From Parietichytrium sp. I65-24A (taxonomy: Eukaryota; Sar; Bigyra; Thraustochytrida; Thraustochytriidae), in the NCBI GenBank assembly GCA_012862575.1, contig BLSF01000035.1:186001-250000 (forward strand): 64,000 nucleotides of DNA. The letters run 5' to 3'. The stretch's first letter is position 1, and each line of letters starts with the position of its first letter. Below the pieces are notes generated by a model. The model worked only from the letters and a program-made list of their open reading frames with translations. It had not been told where the DNA came from and ran no database searches. This document shows positions 32,701-42,221 of this stretch, in pieces. The position numbers were made by a program, and so were the translations under genes.

Positions 32701-33656
32701 CACTGCGCAAGCGTAATGGTCAAATAGGCGAACTCGGTCCCATTCGAACTGGACACCTTGATTCGCCCCCGGATTACCAGGCCTGTTTCTTTCACCTGGG
32801 TCATCTGGGGATGGCAAGGACATCTTGATCAACCAAAACGGCTCTGGTATGAAGGTTCGGATCTCTTCGGCTCGGTCGACCACAAAACCTAATGTCGGGA
32901 ACTGACACGGGCCAAAACTAATTACGCCTTCTCGGAGCTCCGGGAACTGCCTCTCAAGTTCCAAAGTTTGAAATCGCGTAAACACAGCTCCAAGACGGAG
33001 GTCAATCTCGTTCCTGGCGGCGACAGCGTCGATGTTTCGCTGGTTCATATTATCAAGGTTGCGAAGTGCCTGCCACAAACTTGCGGCGTTGGCTACAGAA
33101 AACCTTGCGCGCTTTACGACGATGCCGTGTCGCACGCTTTGACACATCTCGACGACTTCTTGGCCAATTGCCTCTCCTTCTCGATCATTATCTGTCCATA
33201 CAATCAAAAATTGACAGCTTCGCGCTTCTCGATGGAGCGTCCTCTCGATCTCCCTCGAAGACTCTAAAACCTTCCTCTCCAGCGGCGCATCGAACAAATC
33301 GGACGGCGAAAACGAGTTCCAATTCGCAAACGCATCCGGAAAATCTACGCCCATCGCATGCCCGCTCACGCTAGTCACCACCATATCCACATCTTGCTCT
33401 GCAAAGTGCCCGCCAATGCCAAACCTGCACCGAAAATCATAGCAAAAGTTGTACCTGCTCGCGCCAAACCCAGCAAATGCATTCGTCAGCTTTTGCCTTC
33501 ATCGCTCGCAATACCGAAGCATCTTCCGCATCCACCAACACCAAACAATACTCACCTCGAAATCCCTGGCCGGGACCTACATCCTCCATTCGACAACGCA
33601 GCTGCAAGAGTCTTCGCGATAGAGGGCTTTTCCGCCACATTGAGAACCTTCACCAT
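29731..33656 (-). CDS. TOP3: DNA topoisomerase III (type IA) with GRF finger and six zinc knuckles
   Basis: Relaxes and decatenates single-stranded DNA and, with RecQ helicases, dissolves double Holliday junctions in the nucleus. Exon 1 is 33656-33556 (MVKVLNVAEKPSIAKTL, start of the TOPRIM domain). The 131-bp intron 33555-33425 has a GTGAGT donor and a GTGCAG acceptor. Exon 2 is 33424-29731; the join gives 1264 residues. TOPRIM acidic motif WTDNDREGEAIG, catalytic ISYPRTET with Tyr339. After a glycine-rich linker (about 640-690) come several four-cysteine topoisomerase fingers, a GRF-type finger (about 982-1027, CEQHQVPC...FFKCSLPRDESCNYFKW), then six CCHC knuckles of the form CYKCNQPGHFANAC to the C terminus. 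The core is the TOP3-alpha type; the knuckle array is unusually long. Confidence 0.95.
31505..31612. repeat. Glycine-codon (GCC/ACC) low-complexity tract inside TOP3
   Basis: Imperfect triplet array that encodes the poly-Gly/Ser linker between the catalytic core and the zinc fingers of TOP3. It is in frame and probably length-variable. Confidence 0.85.
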
Positions 33657-34810
33657 CGCCACAGCACCCAGCGCCTGCTGATCATACGGGCAACGCCGCT
33701 CACCACCTACGCCGCGCCCCTAGCTAGTGCAAAAGCAAAACTCTTCCCAGGCTGCCCGTCCGACTAGCTGCGAGCTATCAACTCCAACAAACCCCTCCCT
33801 CTCGTTGCGCTGCGTGCTGATGACAACCCAATCTAATCCAATCCAATCCAATCCAATCAAATCAAATCAAATCAAATCAAATCAAATCAAATCAAATCGA
33901 TCGATCGATGGATTGTTTGTTTGTTTGTTCGATTGATTGACTGACTGACTGACTGATTGATTGACACAGAGCCAGGCGGCGGACCTTAAGTATCGTCCCA
34001 CGACGCTCTCTGAACAAAGTGGCCCACTGTCCTTTCTTCCTTTCGTTCTTTCTTTCTTTCTTTCTCTCGTTCCACGTCTCGCAGTAAGTTACTTTCGCGC
34101 AAGTTCTCTCTCACTCGTCGCAAGTTTTGACTGAGTGTGATCGCAATGGGGCGTAGCAGGTCCACGCAGCGGAGTAGAGTTTGCTACCAACTTACTACGC
34201 AGAGGTGCGCGCGGTTGGTAAATGAGCCGGTCTGCTGGTGGGATAGTCTCTCGCTAAAGTTTACCGTAGCAGTTCCGCAGACGCGTGGGGGTCCTCGAAC
34301 GAAACGAGAAGCAACTTTTTTTTGAAAATTCATCGTATGAAAGTATTACTGGGAGATGTGAGAGGAAGAACCGGCAGAGGTTGGGTTCTTTACTAAAGAA
34401 CCGACCACTGAATCCACTTGAAGAACCCTGCAAACCAGCGAAAATACGCGAAAATTTAAATTAGTACTGGAAAATGACTTCGAATGAGAAATGATTAGTG
34501 AAGAACCGGAGAGAGAGAAGAACCACTGAAGAACCGGAGAGAGAGAGAAGAACCAACCGATGAAGAACCTGAGCTGTGATGTCTTCGAATTTAGTATGAG
34601 AGTTAGTCTCATTGCCAATCGCCAATCGCCAATCGCCAATCGGCACGTGAAAAGAGTGCACGAGGCGGCGAAAGAAAGAATCTTTGTACCGAAGGAGTAG
34701 GAGAAAGAGAGGGAGGATGTGGATGCGTAGACGGCTTGCGGACAGAAGAGAGAAAGGGAAAGCGAGGCAGTAGATGCACGCTCTGTGCAGTATATTGCAA
34801 ATTGTTTAAC
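33657..34810. other. Spacer upstream of TOP3
   Basis: About 1.15 kb between the TOP3 start and the 3' end of the copper oxidase fusion gene. It holds a large pentamer/tetramer repeat at 33835-33963, (CTTT)n near 34045, and short repeats of GAAGAACCGGAGAGAG near 34501-34555 and CCAATCG near 34615-34640. No gene seen. Confidence 0.6.
33835..33963. repeat. (AATCC)n-(AAATC)n-(TTTG)n-(GACT)n compound microsatellite
   Basis: A chain of pentamers that mutates from AATCC to AAATC, then GATC, TTTG and GACT units. It starts about 180 bp upstream of the TOP3 ATG. Confidence 0.9.
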
Positions 34811-37800
34811 TTAAACATAGTCAGTATCGTTTGGTTTGTAGTTGGGGTCGTCCTCCTTCTCGTCGTCAGAGCTCATGTCGACGAGCGTCTGCTTGGACTT
34901 GCTTTTCCTGAAGGAGAACAGCGACAACCTCTGCTTATTCCCGCCCTTTCTGCCCCTGCTTCTGCCGCTAATGTTTAGACTATTCATCGAAGCAATCTTG
35001 CCACGCGTGGTACTCTTCCGGACGCTCTCGCCATCAAACAGAGAGGCTTCCTCCTCTTCCGTTCCCACGAAATCTCGATTGTCTCGGCTGCTGCGGTTGT
35101 CCAAGAACAGCAGACGCGCATTTTTCGTGCCGGAAGTTTTCGTGGATTCGCGGCGACCCCTGCCGTGTCCCTTGGTGGACCCCGCCTCCAGGTCGTAATC
35201 TTCGTCGCCGGTCATCGTGGCCTTGCGGCGCACAGCCAAAGATCGGGTCGAGATCCTCGAGTCCCAGGAGTAGAATCGGCCACGTGCGTGCGTAAGGGTC
35301 GGCTCCGCCCTCTCAGGCGAGCACTTTTGCAGAAGGAAGATTGCAATGAGAGTGAATGGCTCGATGGCCAGAACGCCACCAGCGTATGCGAACAACGAGT
35401 CCATCACCCAGTCAGCAAGGTCCACATCTTTGTTCGTGGCAACGACTAGAATAACGATCTCGGCGGAGAGGATACTCAAGAATACAACTGCAAGCACCGC
35501 AATCCAAAGGTTGATCGGCTTTCGATCAAACCCAAAGTCGCGCTCCGACTTGTCAAGGCGAAGTCTGGCAAGATTGAGCTGCTTTGAGACCTTCGAACGG
35601 CCACCGTAGATGCGGTTTAGGTGCTTGCTCTCCGAGCTTTGATTCAGAAACCACATGTGCGATCGAATGTACTTCCAGGTTTTCAAGCCAAATGAGTCGG
35701 CATTGTCATGGTCGCGCTGGAGAGTCTTGAGGTGCTGCGAGTGCCTGAATACGGCCAGCTGCTGGCTGCAGAGTTCGTCTTCTTCTTGAACGATGTCGGT
35801 CAGTTGGAGAGGGCGATTACCCGGGACTTCGTTCGCCGTGACCGCCGAAAGAGCACTGTCGCGGCGGTGTTTAGCGACGGGGAGTGACTCTGGGATTTGG
35901 GGTGGGTCGCCAAGCCTCTTCGATTTCCTCAGCAACAGCGCAGAGCCCATAAATTGCTTCTTCAGACGATACGATACGGTCACCAGAAGCCTGCCACACG
36001 CGACACTTATGAACCCAACACAAAGAGCGCTCAAGGCGATCGAAACCGCAAACTCAAGCTCAAGAATATCGCGAAATAAAAATACAGTGCACATTGCGCC
36101 CAAAAGTGTGCAAGGCAGTACGAGAGACTTTTGGAATCTCGGTACCTCGGCATCATAGAACCAAAGCCCAAGCAGAGAGTGCGACTTTTCTGCCTTCACC
36201 AAGACGCCATCGTGAGCGGGAGGCCTACGAAAACCCCCGAATCCCCTTGCTGTGTCGTCCTTGAGAGTTTTGAACGCGGAGAGTAAGAGAAAACGCTTCG
36301 ATTTCGTGGACTTTGGGGTGTTCTTCTTCCAGGTTCGAGACGCGATGAAAGCCAGCCACGCGCCAATTTTCACTTGCTCGGCGTCGCGCTTGTCCCTCCC
36401 GAATCCCCACATGGAGACTAGCATCCAAACAGCCAATACCGTCGCTAAAATACCTATCAGGTGTCCCCAATTCATAACAAGAGGGACCTCTTCCACTACG
36501 TCAGACACAACAACGAAAGCTGCGACCGCATCGACTCCAGTAAGCGACGAGCAGGAACATCGAATGCTGCCAGCCTCCACCAGAACGTCTAGAGTTGTCA
36601 CCGTGCTCTTGTCCGAGAGCTCGCATCCACCCGTCTGCCATTTATTCTGGTTCAAGTCGTACATTCCACAGCTCACCTTGGAGATCGTTCTCGAGCTTCC
36701 GACAACCAAGGGCAGGACCTCCAAAGAGACATTGAACTGAGCATTAAGCAGTGGTGTCGCCGAGGCATTGAAGCCCATCTGGACATGGTACACGTCAGAA
36801 ACGAGCGCCTGGTATGAGGAATCCTCAGAAGTGGTAGCTAGGACCCTGCCCACGTGTCTGAGCATGGGATCCATACTATCCCAAAACTCAATGGCATCAC
36901 TGTTTTGAGAGTCACGCAAGAGCAGCTCCGAGGAGTCGTCGCTCTTTGTTTGCAATGCCGAAACGTTGTAAGATTCCACGTTCACAATGCCGCAAAACGT
37001 GTCGGGCGGAAACTTAGTTACAGCAATCCAGGCGCTCGAGTAGATGGCCTGTATTCCCTCACTCAACACGTTGTCTGAGAGTTGGATGTACCCTACTTGA
37101 GAAAATGCGTAGAGGCCGCCAAGATTGTTCACAGTGTCGTAGCGAAACAGCGTGTGGACCTCAGAGTTGTCGCCTTCGTAAGAGAACTGGTTCAGGCCCG
37201 GCACACTAGTTCGCACAGCAAAATCAAATATCACATTCAACGTTTGATAGATGATTTGGCCGCTGTCAATTTCACACATTGAGCCGGAGTTTACCACTGC
37301 TGCCATCGTGTCATACACAAGCTCTGTCAAGGCCCGCGATACAATTGTCGCTTGGTTGACATAGCCTCGAGATGTGACTTGCAACGCCACCTCCTCCTCC
37401 ACCATGCTGCCAACCTGGAGGAGGACTCGAAGAACAAGCTGAAGCAAGGCCACGGTGGAAGTCAAGTCTCCGGCCTCCTGTGTCAAAGAGGCGTCGCGGA
37501 TGGCGAAAATTGCCAGCTCCGCTCTCTGAAATGTGAAGGTCGAGTTTTCCAGAAGATCCAGAGCCGTTTGGATATTTCCCAGTAATACAGATGACGAAAT
37601 CTCAGTACTGTTGGACTCATCCCGCCCTGCTTCGGTAGAAGTCGTTGACGAAGTAGACGAAGATATGCGTGGAAGCGCAGAGGCGTACGCGAGAGTTGAC
37701 CGCAAAATGTCGTCACAATCACTAACGTTGAAACCCGAGCTGATGTCCAGGTCCTCCTCCTCGGGCCTGGCAAGGCGCACAAAGTCTGGAGACGTCAACT

Positions 37801-40438
37801 TGGACAAGGCGCCTCGGGAATCCACAATGAATGCTACAATGGAAACGTATGAAACATCCTCGTCGTCCGTGAGAGGGAGCAAAACATCGTAGAGATGCGG
37901 CTCATCAAGGTCCGAGGAGATAGATATAACTTCCTCATCCAGAGTATTCCTCTGAATCCCAAATCTGTATTTGAACGGGCCGATGCTCTCTAGTCCAGTC
38001 TGGTTAGTGTCGATTGTGATGTTGAACCGCGTTACTCCAGCAGTGCCAAGCTTTGGGACCACGTCAATGGACCCGGAGTTTGGAGCTGAATAGCTCCACA
38101 CATAGAATGAGGCTTCATCCGAAGAGTACAGCTGTTTCACTTGCAGAACAAATCGATATTCAATACCCCCAGTCAGGATCCACGGATTGATAACAAGCTG
38201 GGATTGGGACCTGCCTAATGGGTAAACGCTTTCAATGATTGCTGCAACTGTTGGATCCGAGTCGTTGGAGCAGTCCTGGTGATCGTAGCCTTGCGTGGCG
38301 CTTTCAATTTGACTGTCGCTCTGCACTGTCGCTCGAATCCAGCAATACTCAACCTCATAAAATGGGTGATATCTGTTGAGGCGTGGCGTGACGATTACCC
38401 CTTCGTGAGGAAAGACTTTATATGGCACAGCGTTTGTCGCAATATCGATGACTGTTACTGTCGGCGACCGGGTCGGTGATTGCGTGGGCGATTTGGTTGT
38501 TGGACTCCGTGTTGTTGGTGCATATGTCACGCCCGGTGGAAGCGTCGTTGTTGTAGGTACCTTCGTTGGTGCAGAGGTCGGTGTTTTGAAGACGATTTTA
38601 GACCCGCACCTGTCCGTCCAAGCTCGGCTCATGTTGGTAAAGCTCGCGGAGATCGTATTTGGATTGTTGACAATGAACGCCTGCGCCATGGCACCATCAT
38701 CGCTGTGAACAAGATTGTGGCAATGCAGAGGAATTCGCCCGGTGAAAATATCAGGGCGGAATCGAAATGTGACTGGAAGCTGATCACGAGGTCGTATCGT
38801 ATCGACCCAGTCTCCACGCTTGTGAAAGTTGCGCCCATCCTCGATATCCTCCGTGAGCTGGAAATGATTTACATGAATGTGCAGGGGATGATTGAGGGAG
38901 CCTTTGGTAAGACGCCATTGCTGCAATTCGCCAATGCGCATGACGGTTGTGTTCCTTTGGTTTGGATCGGTTGCCTCGGCCGCGGTTATCCACCCAGGAA
39001 ACTCCACGTTGTCTATCATCCACGGAGCGACACTCACATCCATCGTCGCATCATCTAACACCCAGTTCGTAAAGTACGTGTCGCGCACAACCGCATCAGT
39101 TTTCAATTTTGCCAAGTCCTCAGTGCTCAAGCCGCCGTATGCTTTAATTTCCGCATCGATGACATCTTCCAAGTAAAACGGAAGGCAAGGGACAAATGAA
39201 AATTCCTCGGGTATCGTCAATTCCTCAGGGTTCGCAGGACTCACTACTTGAAAGGTCATGAGTAGTTCCCGTTTCTCGACGTCCATCACCGTGCTACCGC
39301 TTGGAACTAGACCATTGGAGCCGAATTCTTGAAAGTTGTCATAGAGCTCTCCTGTGGATCCGATTTCTCCATCACACCGGATCAGCAAGTCCGCTCGACT
39401 TGCTGGGTGCAAGTGCACCGTCCCTTGAGTAAAGTCTATATCCCGGGGCCCGCTCTTGAGATATACACCATCCCGGGCTAATAACCGGAACGTGCACTTT
39501 GGGGAGTTTGCAGCATCGGTGTCGTAGAGTTTCATGGACAAGTCGAATACCGCAGACGTGAGCAACATGCGTATTCTGTACCACTTGCCCTGCTCGAGTT
39601 CCAGCCTCGGCTGATACAGGCCATTAGCGAGAATGTAATTCGTTTTTAAAATTGCCAAGGCATCTGTGACCTCCATTGCAGGCGAATCGAAGGTTAAATT
39701 GAAGGTCCACTCCCGAACATTCTGCAGGGGCGAGAAATCGTCACTCGGGAATCCGTCGTGATAGTCCCACAGCTGAGAAGGGCTAAAGTAGCCAAATACG
39801 ATCTCCAACTCCTCCATGTTGTAGACCTCATCAGGGATCTCGTCCCCAGCGTCCGAGTCCTCGATCAGCAGCATTCCGGCAGCGCCAGACGTGGCGAATA
39901 GCACTGACATTGGATGTGTGTGCGGATGGTACCAGTGCGTGCCGCCAGCGTGATCTGTAGGCAGCGTGTATGTGTATGTCCTCGAGCTCCCTGCCGGGAT
40001 GTCTACCGTCACATCGTCTTCGTCTGAGGAGACATGCAGCCCATGAGTGTGCACGTTCGTAATGTATTTGCCTTCCAGCTCTCCGTCTGGCGGCGACGGC
40101 GGTGAGAGCAAGTTGTGAACATCCCAATGCACCTTGCCGCCCTTGGGCATCACTACTGTTGGTCCAGGCGACGTAGCAGCCGCGCCATTCGCCCCGAATC
40201 CTTTGCCATGCATTTTAAAGGTGCCGATGATCTCCCCAGAATCCTCTCTCACGAACGGCAGATTGAAAATAACTACATCGAAATCCAGCCGCATCGTGTC
40301 CCCATCTTTAAGCACGACCCTCTCCGGCATGCAGGCATTGAGCAAAGCCCCAGTCGAGCTCGAGCCGCATGTCGAGCTCTGCCCGAGCACTGCATTCGGG
40401 CCCAAGAGCGCCGCCAGCACCGTCGCCCATTTCGCCAT
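34811..40438 (-). CDS. Multicopper oxidase fused to a REJ/GPS polycystin-1-like membrane protein
   Basis: A continuous 1875-residue frame from an ATG at 40438. Residues 1-19 are a signal peptide. Residues 40-590 form a multicopper oxidase with all four copper motifs: HTHGLH (130-135), HWYHPHTH (168-175), HPLHIH (517-522) and HCHNLVH ending in the axial Met584. A Pro/Thr stalk (about 623-665) follows. Residues of about 690-960 fit a REJ domain (APNSGSIDVVPKLG, FKYRFGIQ, DSRGAL). At about 1250-1310 a GPS-like motif appears (NKWQTGGCEL, then IRCSCSSLTG, Cys1294). Five membrane helices follow, the last near WVMDSLFAYAGGVLAIEP as in polycystin-1, then a basic cytosolic tail of about 170 residues. 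I see no PLAT domain and no six-helix channel. The enzyme part would face outward and could oxidise ferrous iron, copper(I) or phenols (inference). Confidence 0.9.
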   Translation of the reverse strand: MAKWATVLAALLGPNAVLGQSSTCGSSSTGALLNACMPERVVLKDGDTMRLDFDVVIFNLPFVREDSGEIIGTFKMHGKGFGANGAAATSPGPTVVMPKGGKVHWDVHNLLSPPSPPDGELEGKYITNVHTHGLHVSSDEDDVTVDIPAGSSRTYTYTLPTDHAGGTHWYHPHTHPMSVLFATSGAAGMLLIEDSDAGDEIPDEVYNMEELEIVFGYFSPSQLWDYHDGFPSDDFSPLQNVREWTFNLTFDSPAMEVTDALAILKTNYILANGLYQPRLELEQGKWYRIRMLLTSAVFDLSMKLYDTDAANSPKCTFRLLARDGVYLKSGPRDIDFTQGTVHLHPASRADLLIRCDGEIGSTGELYDNFQEFGSNGLVPSGSTVMDVEKRELLMTFQVVSPANPEELTIPEEFSFVPCLPFYLEDVIDAEIKAYGGLSTEDLAKLKTDAVVRDTYFTNWVLDDATMDVSVAPWMIDNVEFPGWITAAEATDPNQRNTTVMRIGELQQWRLTKGSLNHPLHIHVNHFQLTEDIEDGRNFHKRGDWVDTIRPRDQLPVTFRFRPDIFTGRIPLHCHNLVHSDDGAMAQAFIVNNPNTISASFTNMSRAWTDRCGSKIVFKTPTSAPTKVPTTTTLPPGVTYAPTTRSPTTKSPTQSPTRSPTVTVIDIATNAVPYKVFPHEGVIVTPRLNRYHPFYEVEYCWIRATVQSDSQIESATQGYDHQDCSNDSDPTVAAIIESVYPLGRSQSQLVINPWILTGGIEYRFVLQVKQLYSSDEASFYVWSYSAPNSGSIDVVPKLGTAGVTRFNITIDTNQTGLESIGPFKYRFGIQRNTLDEEVISISSDLDEPHLYDVLLPLTDDEDVSYVSIVAFIVDSRGALSKLTSPDFVRLARPEEEDLDISSGFNVSDCDDILRSTLAYASALPRISSSTSSTTSTEAGRDESNSTEISSSVLLGNIQTALDLLENSTFTFQRAELAIFAIRDASLTQEAGDLTSTVALLQLVLRVLLQVGSMVEEEVALQVTSRGYVNQATIVSRALTELVYDTMAAVVNSGSMCEIDSGQIIYQTLNVIFDFAVRTSVPGLNQFSYEGDNSEVHTLFRYDTVNNLGGLYAFSQVGYIQLSDNVLSEGIQAIYSSAWIAVTKFPPDTFCGIVNVESYNVSALQTKSDDSSELLLRDSQNSDAIEFWDSMDPMLRHVGRVLATTSEDSSYQALVSDVYHVQMGFNASATPLLNAQFNVSLEVLPLVVGSSRTISKVSCGMYDLNQNKWQTGGCELSDKSTVTTLDVLVEAGSIRCSCSSLTGVDAVAAFVVVSDVVEEVPLVMNWGHLIGILATVLAVWMLVSMWGFGRDKRDAEQVKIGAWLAFIASRTWKKNTPKSTKSKRFLLLSAFKTLKDDTARGFGGFRRPPAHDGVLVKAEKSHSLLGLWFYDAEVPRFQKSLVLPCTLLGAMCTVFLFRDILELEFAVSIALSALCVGFISVACGRLLVTVSYRLKKQFMGSALLLRKSKRLGDPPQIPESLPVAKHRRDSALSAVTANEVPGNRPLQLTDIVQEEDELCSQQLAVFRHSQHLKTLQRDHDNADSFGLKTWKYIRSHMWFLNQSSESKHLNRIYGGRSKVSKQLNLARLRLDKSERDFGFDRKPINLWIAVLAVVFLSILSAEIVILVVATNKDVDLADWVMDSLFAYAGGVLAIEPFTLIAIFLLQKCSPERAEPTLTHARGRFYSWDSRISTRSLAVRRKATMTGDEDYDLEAGSTKGHGRGRRESTKTSGTKNARLLFLDNRSSRDNRDFVGTEEEEASLFDGESVRKSTTRGKIASMNSLNISGRSRGRKGGNKQRLSLFSFRKSKSKQTLVDMSSDDEKEDDPNYKPNDTDYV

Positions 40439-40522
40439 CTCCTCAGGCCCCCTTGTTCAGTCGCGCACCATCCACTCCCAACAGCCGCGAAACCGGAGCG
40501 GGCCAGCCGAAGGCACTGAGTG

Positions 40523-40597
40523 ACAAACAAAGCAAGCAAGCCAACAAACAATCAAACAACCAAACAACCAAACAATCAAACAATCAAACAAACAATG
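40523..40597. repeat. (CAAACAAT/CAAACAAC)n repeat
   Basis: Imperfect A/C-rich tandem array 85-160 bp upstream of the copper oxidase fusion ATG. Confidence 0.85.
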
Positions 40598-40639
40598 AAC
40601 GAGTGTGTCTTCACTCTTCCAACAACAACAACAACCACG

Positions 40640-40690
40640 TCTCCTCTCTGTCTCTCTGTCTCTCTGTCTCTCTGTCTCTCTGTGTCTCTC
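40640..40690. repeat. (CTCTCTGT)n octamer repeat
   Basis: About six near-perfect octamers, about 200-250 bp upstream of the same ATG. Confidence 0.85.
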
Positions 40691-41178
40691 TCCTCTCCTT
40701 CGCACCGCTAGCTCGCGCTACGCTGCGGCGCTTTTACCCAGGCGACTATGGTGAGCAAGCATGTGGCCACTGCCGTCGCTTGCATTGATTAGCATCGCTC
40801 TCTCTCTATATTCGTCTACTCCTACTCTGCAGCTGACGTGGGAGAGAGAGAGAGACAGAGAGAGGGAAAGAGGGAAAGTGTGTGTGCAAAATGTAGCATG
40901 TAGAATAGAAGAGAATAGAAAGGAGAAAGGAGAGCCAAGCTGGGGCTGTCGGCTGCTTTAGCTCTTGAAAAAGGGATGAAAGAACGGAGTTAGCGGGGCA
41001 CTGTTGTTTGAAGTTTGTTCTTGTTTTCTGAGTTCTGGCAGCGAGGGAGTTGGCGGATGGGCCCATGGGCTCATAGGCTCATGGGCTCATGGTGGGTGGC
41101 GTGTTGCATTGTTGCATTGTGGCATTTCTGCACTGAAATGCATTTTGCACTTCGCGCTTTGCACGGAACGAGTAGGAG

Positions 41179-41188
41179 GTACCGGTAC
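41179..41188. promoter_or_regulatory. GTACCGGTAC palindrome, copy 2
   Basis: 10-bp perfect palindrome about 740 bp upstream of the copper oxidase fusion gene. Confidence 0.3.
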
Positions 41189-42221
41189 ATACACTGCAAC
41201 GGAGAATTGGAAAAGCGCGGATGATGGTCGTAATAGTCGTAATGATCGATCGATCTGATTTCCGATACTCACTGTCAGTAACTCGGGTTGAATTGGCTTT
41301 GCAGTCTTGATCAACAGATATCAACACGAAGAGAGAGAAAGAAGAGAGAAAGAGGTGGTCTGGCATTCGTCTTGCTTTTCTTTCTCTGTCAATTGAAACT
41401 CTTCGAATGCATCCAAAAGTTGCTTTTCTGTCTTTCTCTGTTTCCTCCATTCTTTCCATGAGTGAACATTTATTTGTGTACAAAATTTTGACTAGTATTA
41501 TTTACCCACATGCTCGCCCACCAAGACCATCGCGCGTGGCACGTCACTGTGCCCTCTATGTTACTATAATTGCCGGACAATATCCGTCCGAGTTACCGCC
41601 GAGTTCAAGTCACTTGACACCCTTTCGTTACGCTAAACAGGAATCTTATTAGGTTCTTTCTATACTTTCTATTCTTTCTTCCATTTTCTCAACAATGCCG
41701 TCCCACGGGGAAAAGGTGTGCACGGCTTATGGGAGAGCTATCAAGTCCTATGCAATAAATCCGTTCAAGATCTCTGGCCCGGCCCGGCCCTCAATGTACA
41801 TAATGTGGATGCTCGAGCTGTTGTTTTGACTGTGAACATGAACTTCACGCAAAAATAATTGTCCACAGACGGTCTCGGGCTTGTGTTTGTTGAAAAATGA
41901 GGCGGAGACGGCTTCGATGCTTCGATGCTTCGATTCGTTCTGCGCTTTGCAGACAGAATGATCCCTCTTAGATGAATCGGGGTTGATTTTTCTAAAAATA
42001 GGCGATGTTGGGCTCTTGCAAGCTAGAAAACGACTTGAAGAAGCGAGCGGAAGGGAAGGAGTGGAAGGCATATCACATCGTTCGAACACCTGGGTTCTAT
42101 TCCCAACAGCAGCAAATATATAGATGTTGAAGAACTGGTAGCTAGCTAGAGGAAAGAAACAAAGCTATATGGAGAGAGGAGACGTTTACGTAAAAGGAGT
42201 CGGGACACAAAAACTCTCAAG

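Larger units (their letters stand above)
40439..42221. other. Spacer between the copper oxidase fusion and the MFS gene
   Basis: About 1.8 kb. It contains (CAAA)n-type repeats at 40523-40597, (CTCTCTGT)n at 40640-40690, (GA)n-rich sequence near 40850 and the palindrome GTACCGGTAC at 41179. A 113-codon minus-strand frame at 41748-42089 has no recognisable features. No gene supported. Confidence 0.55.

Noticed and set aside
33836-33898. Direct-repeat array that could suggest CRISPR
   Set aside because: Contiguous pentamers without spacers in a eukaryotic promoter; an ordinary microsatellite.
41748-42089. 113-codon minus-strand frame
   Set aside because: No recognisable domain, signal or membrane segment, and no promoter or splice evidence.
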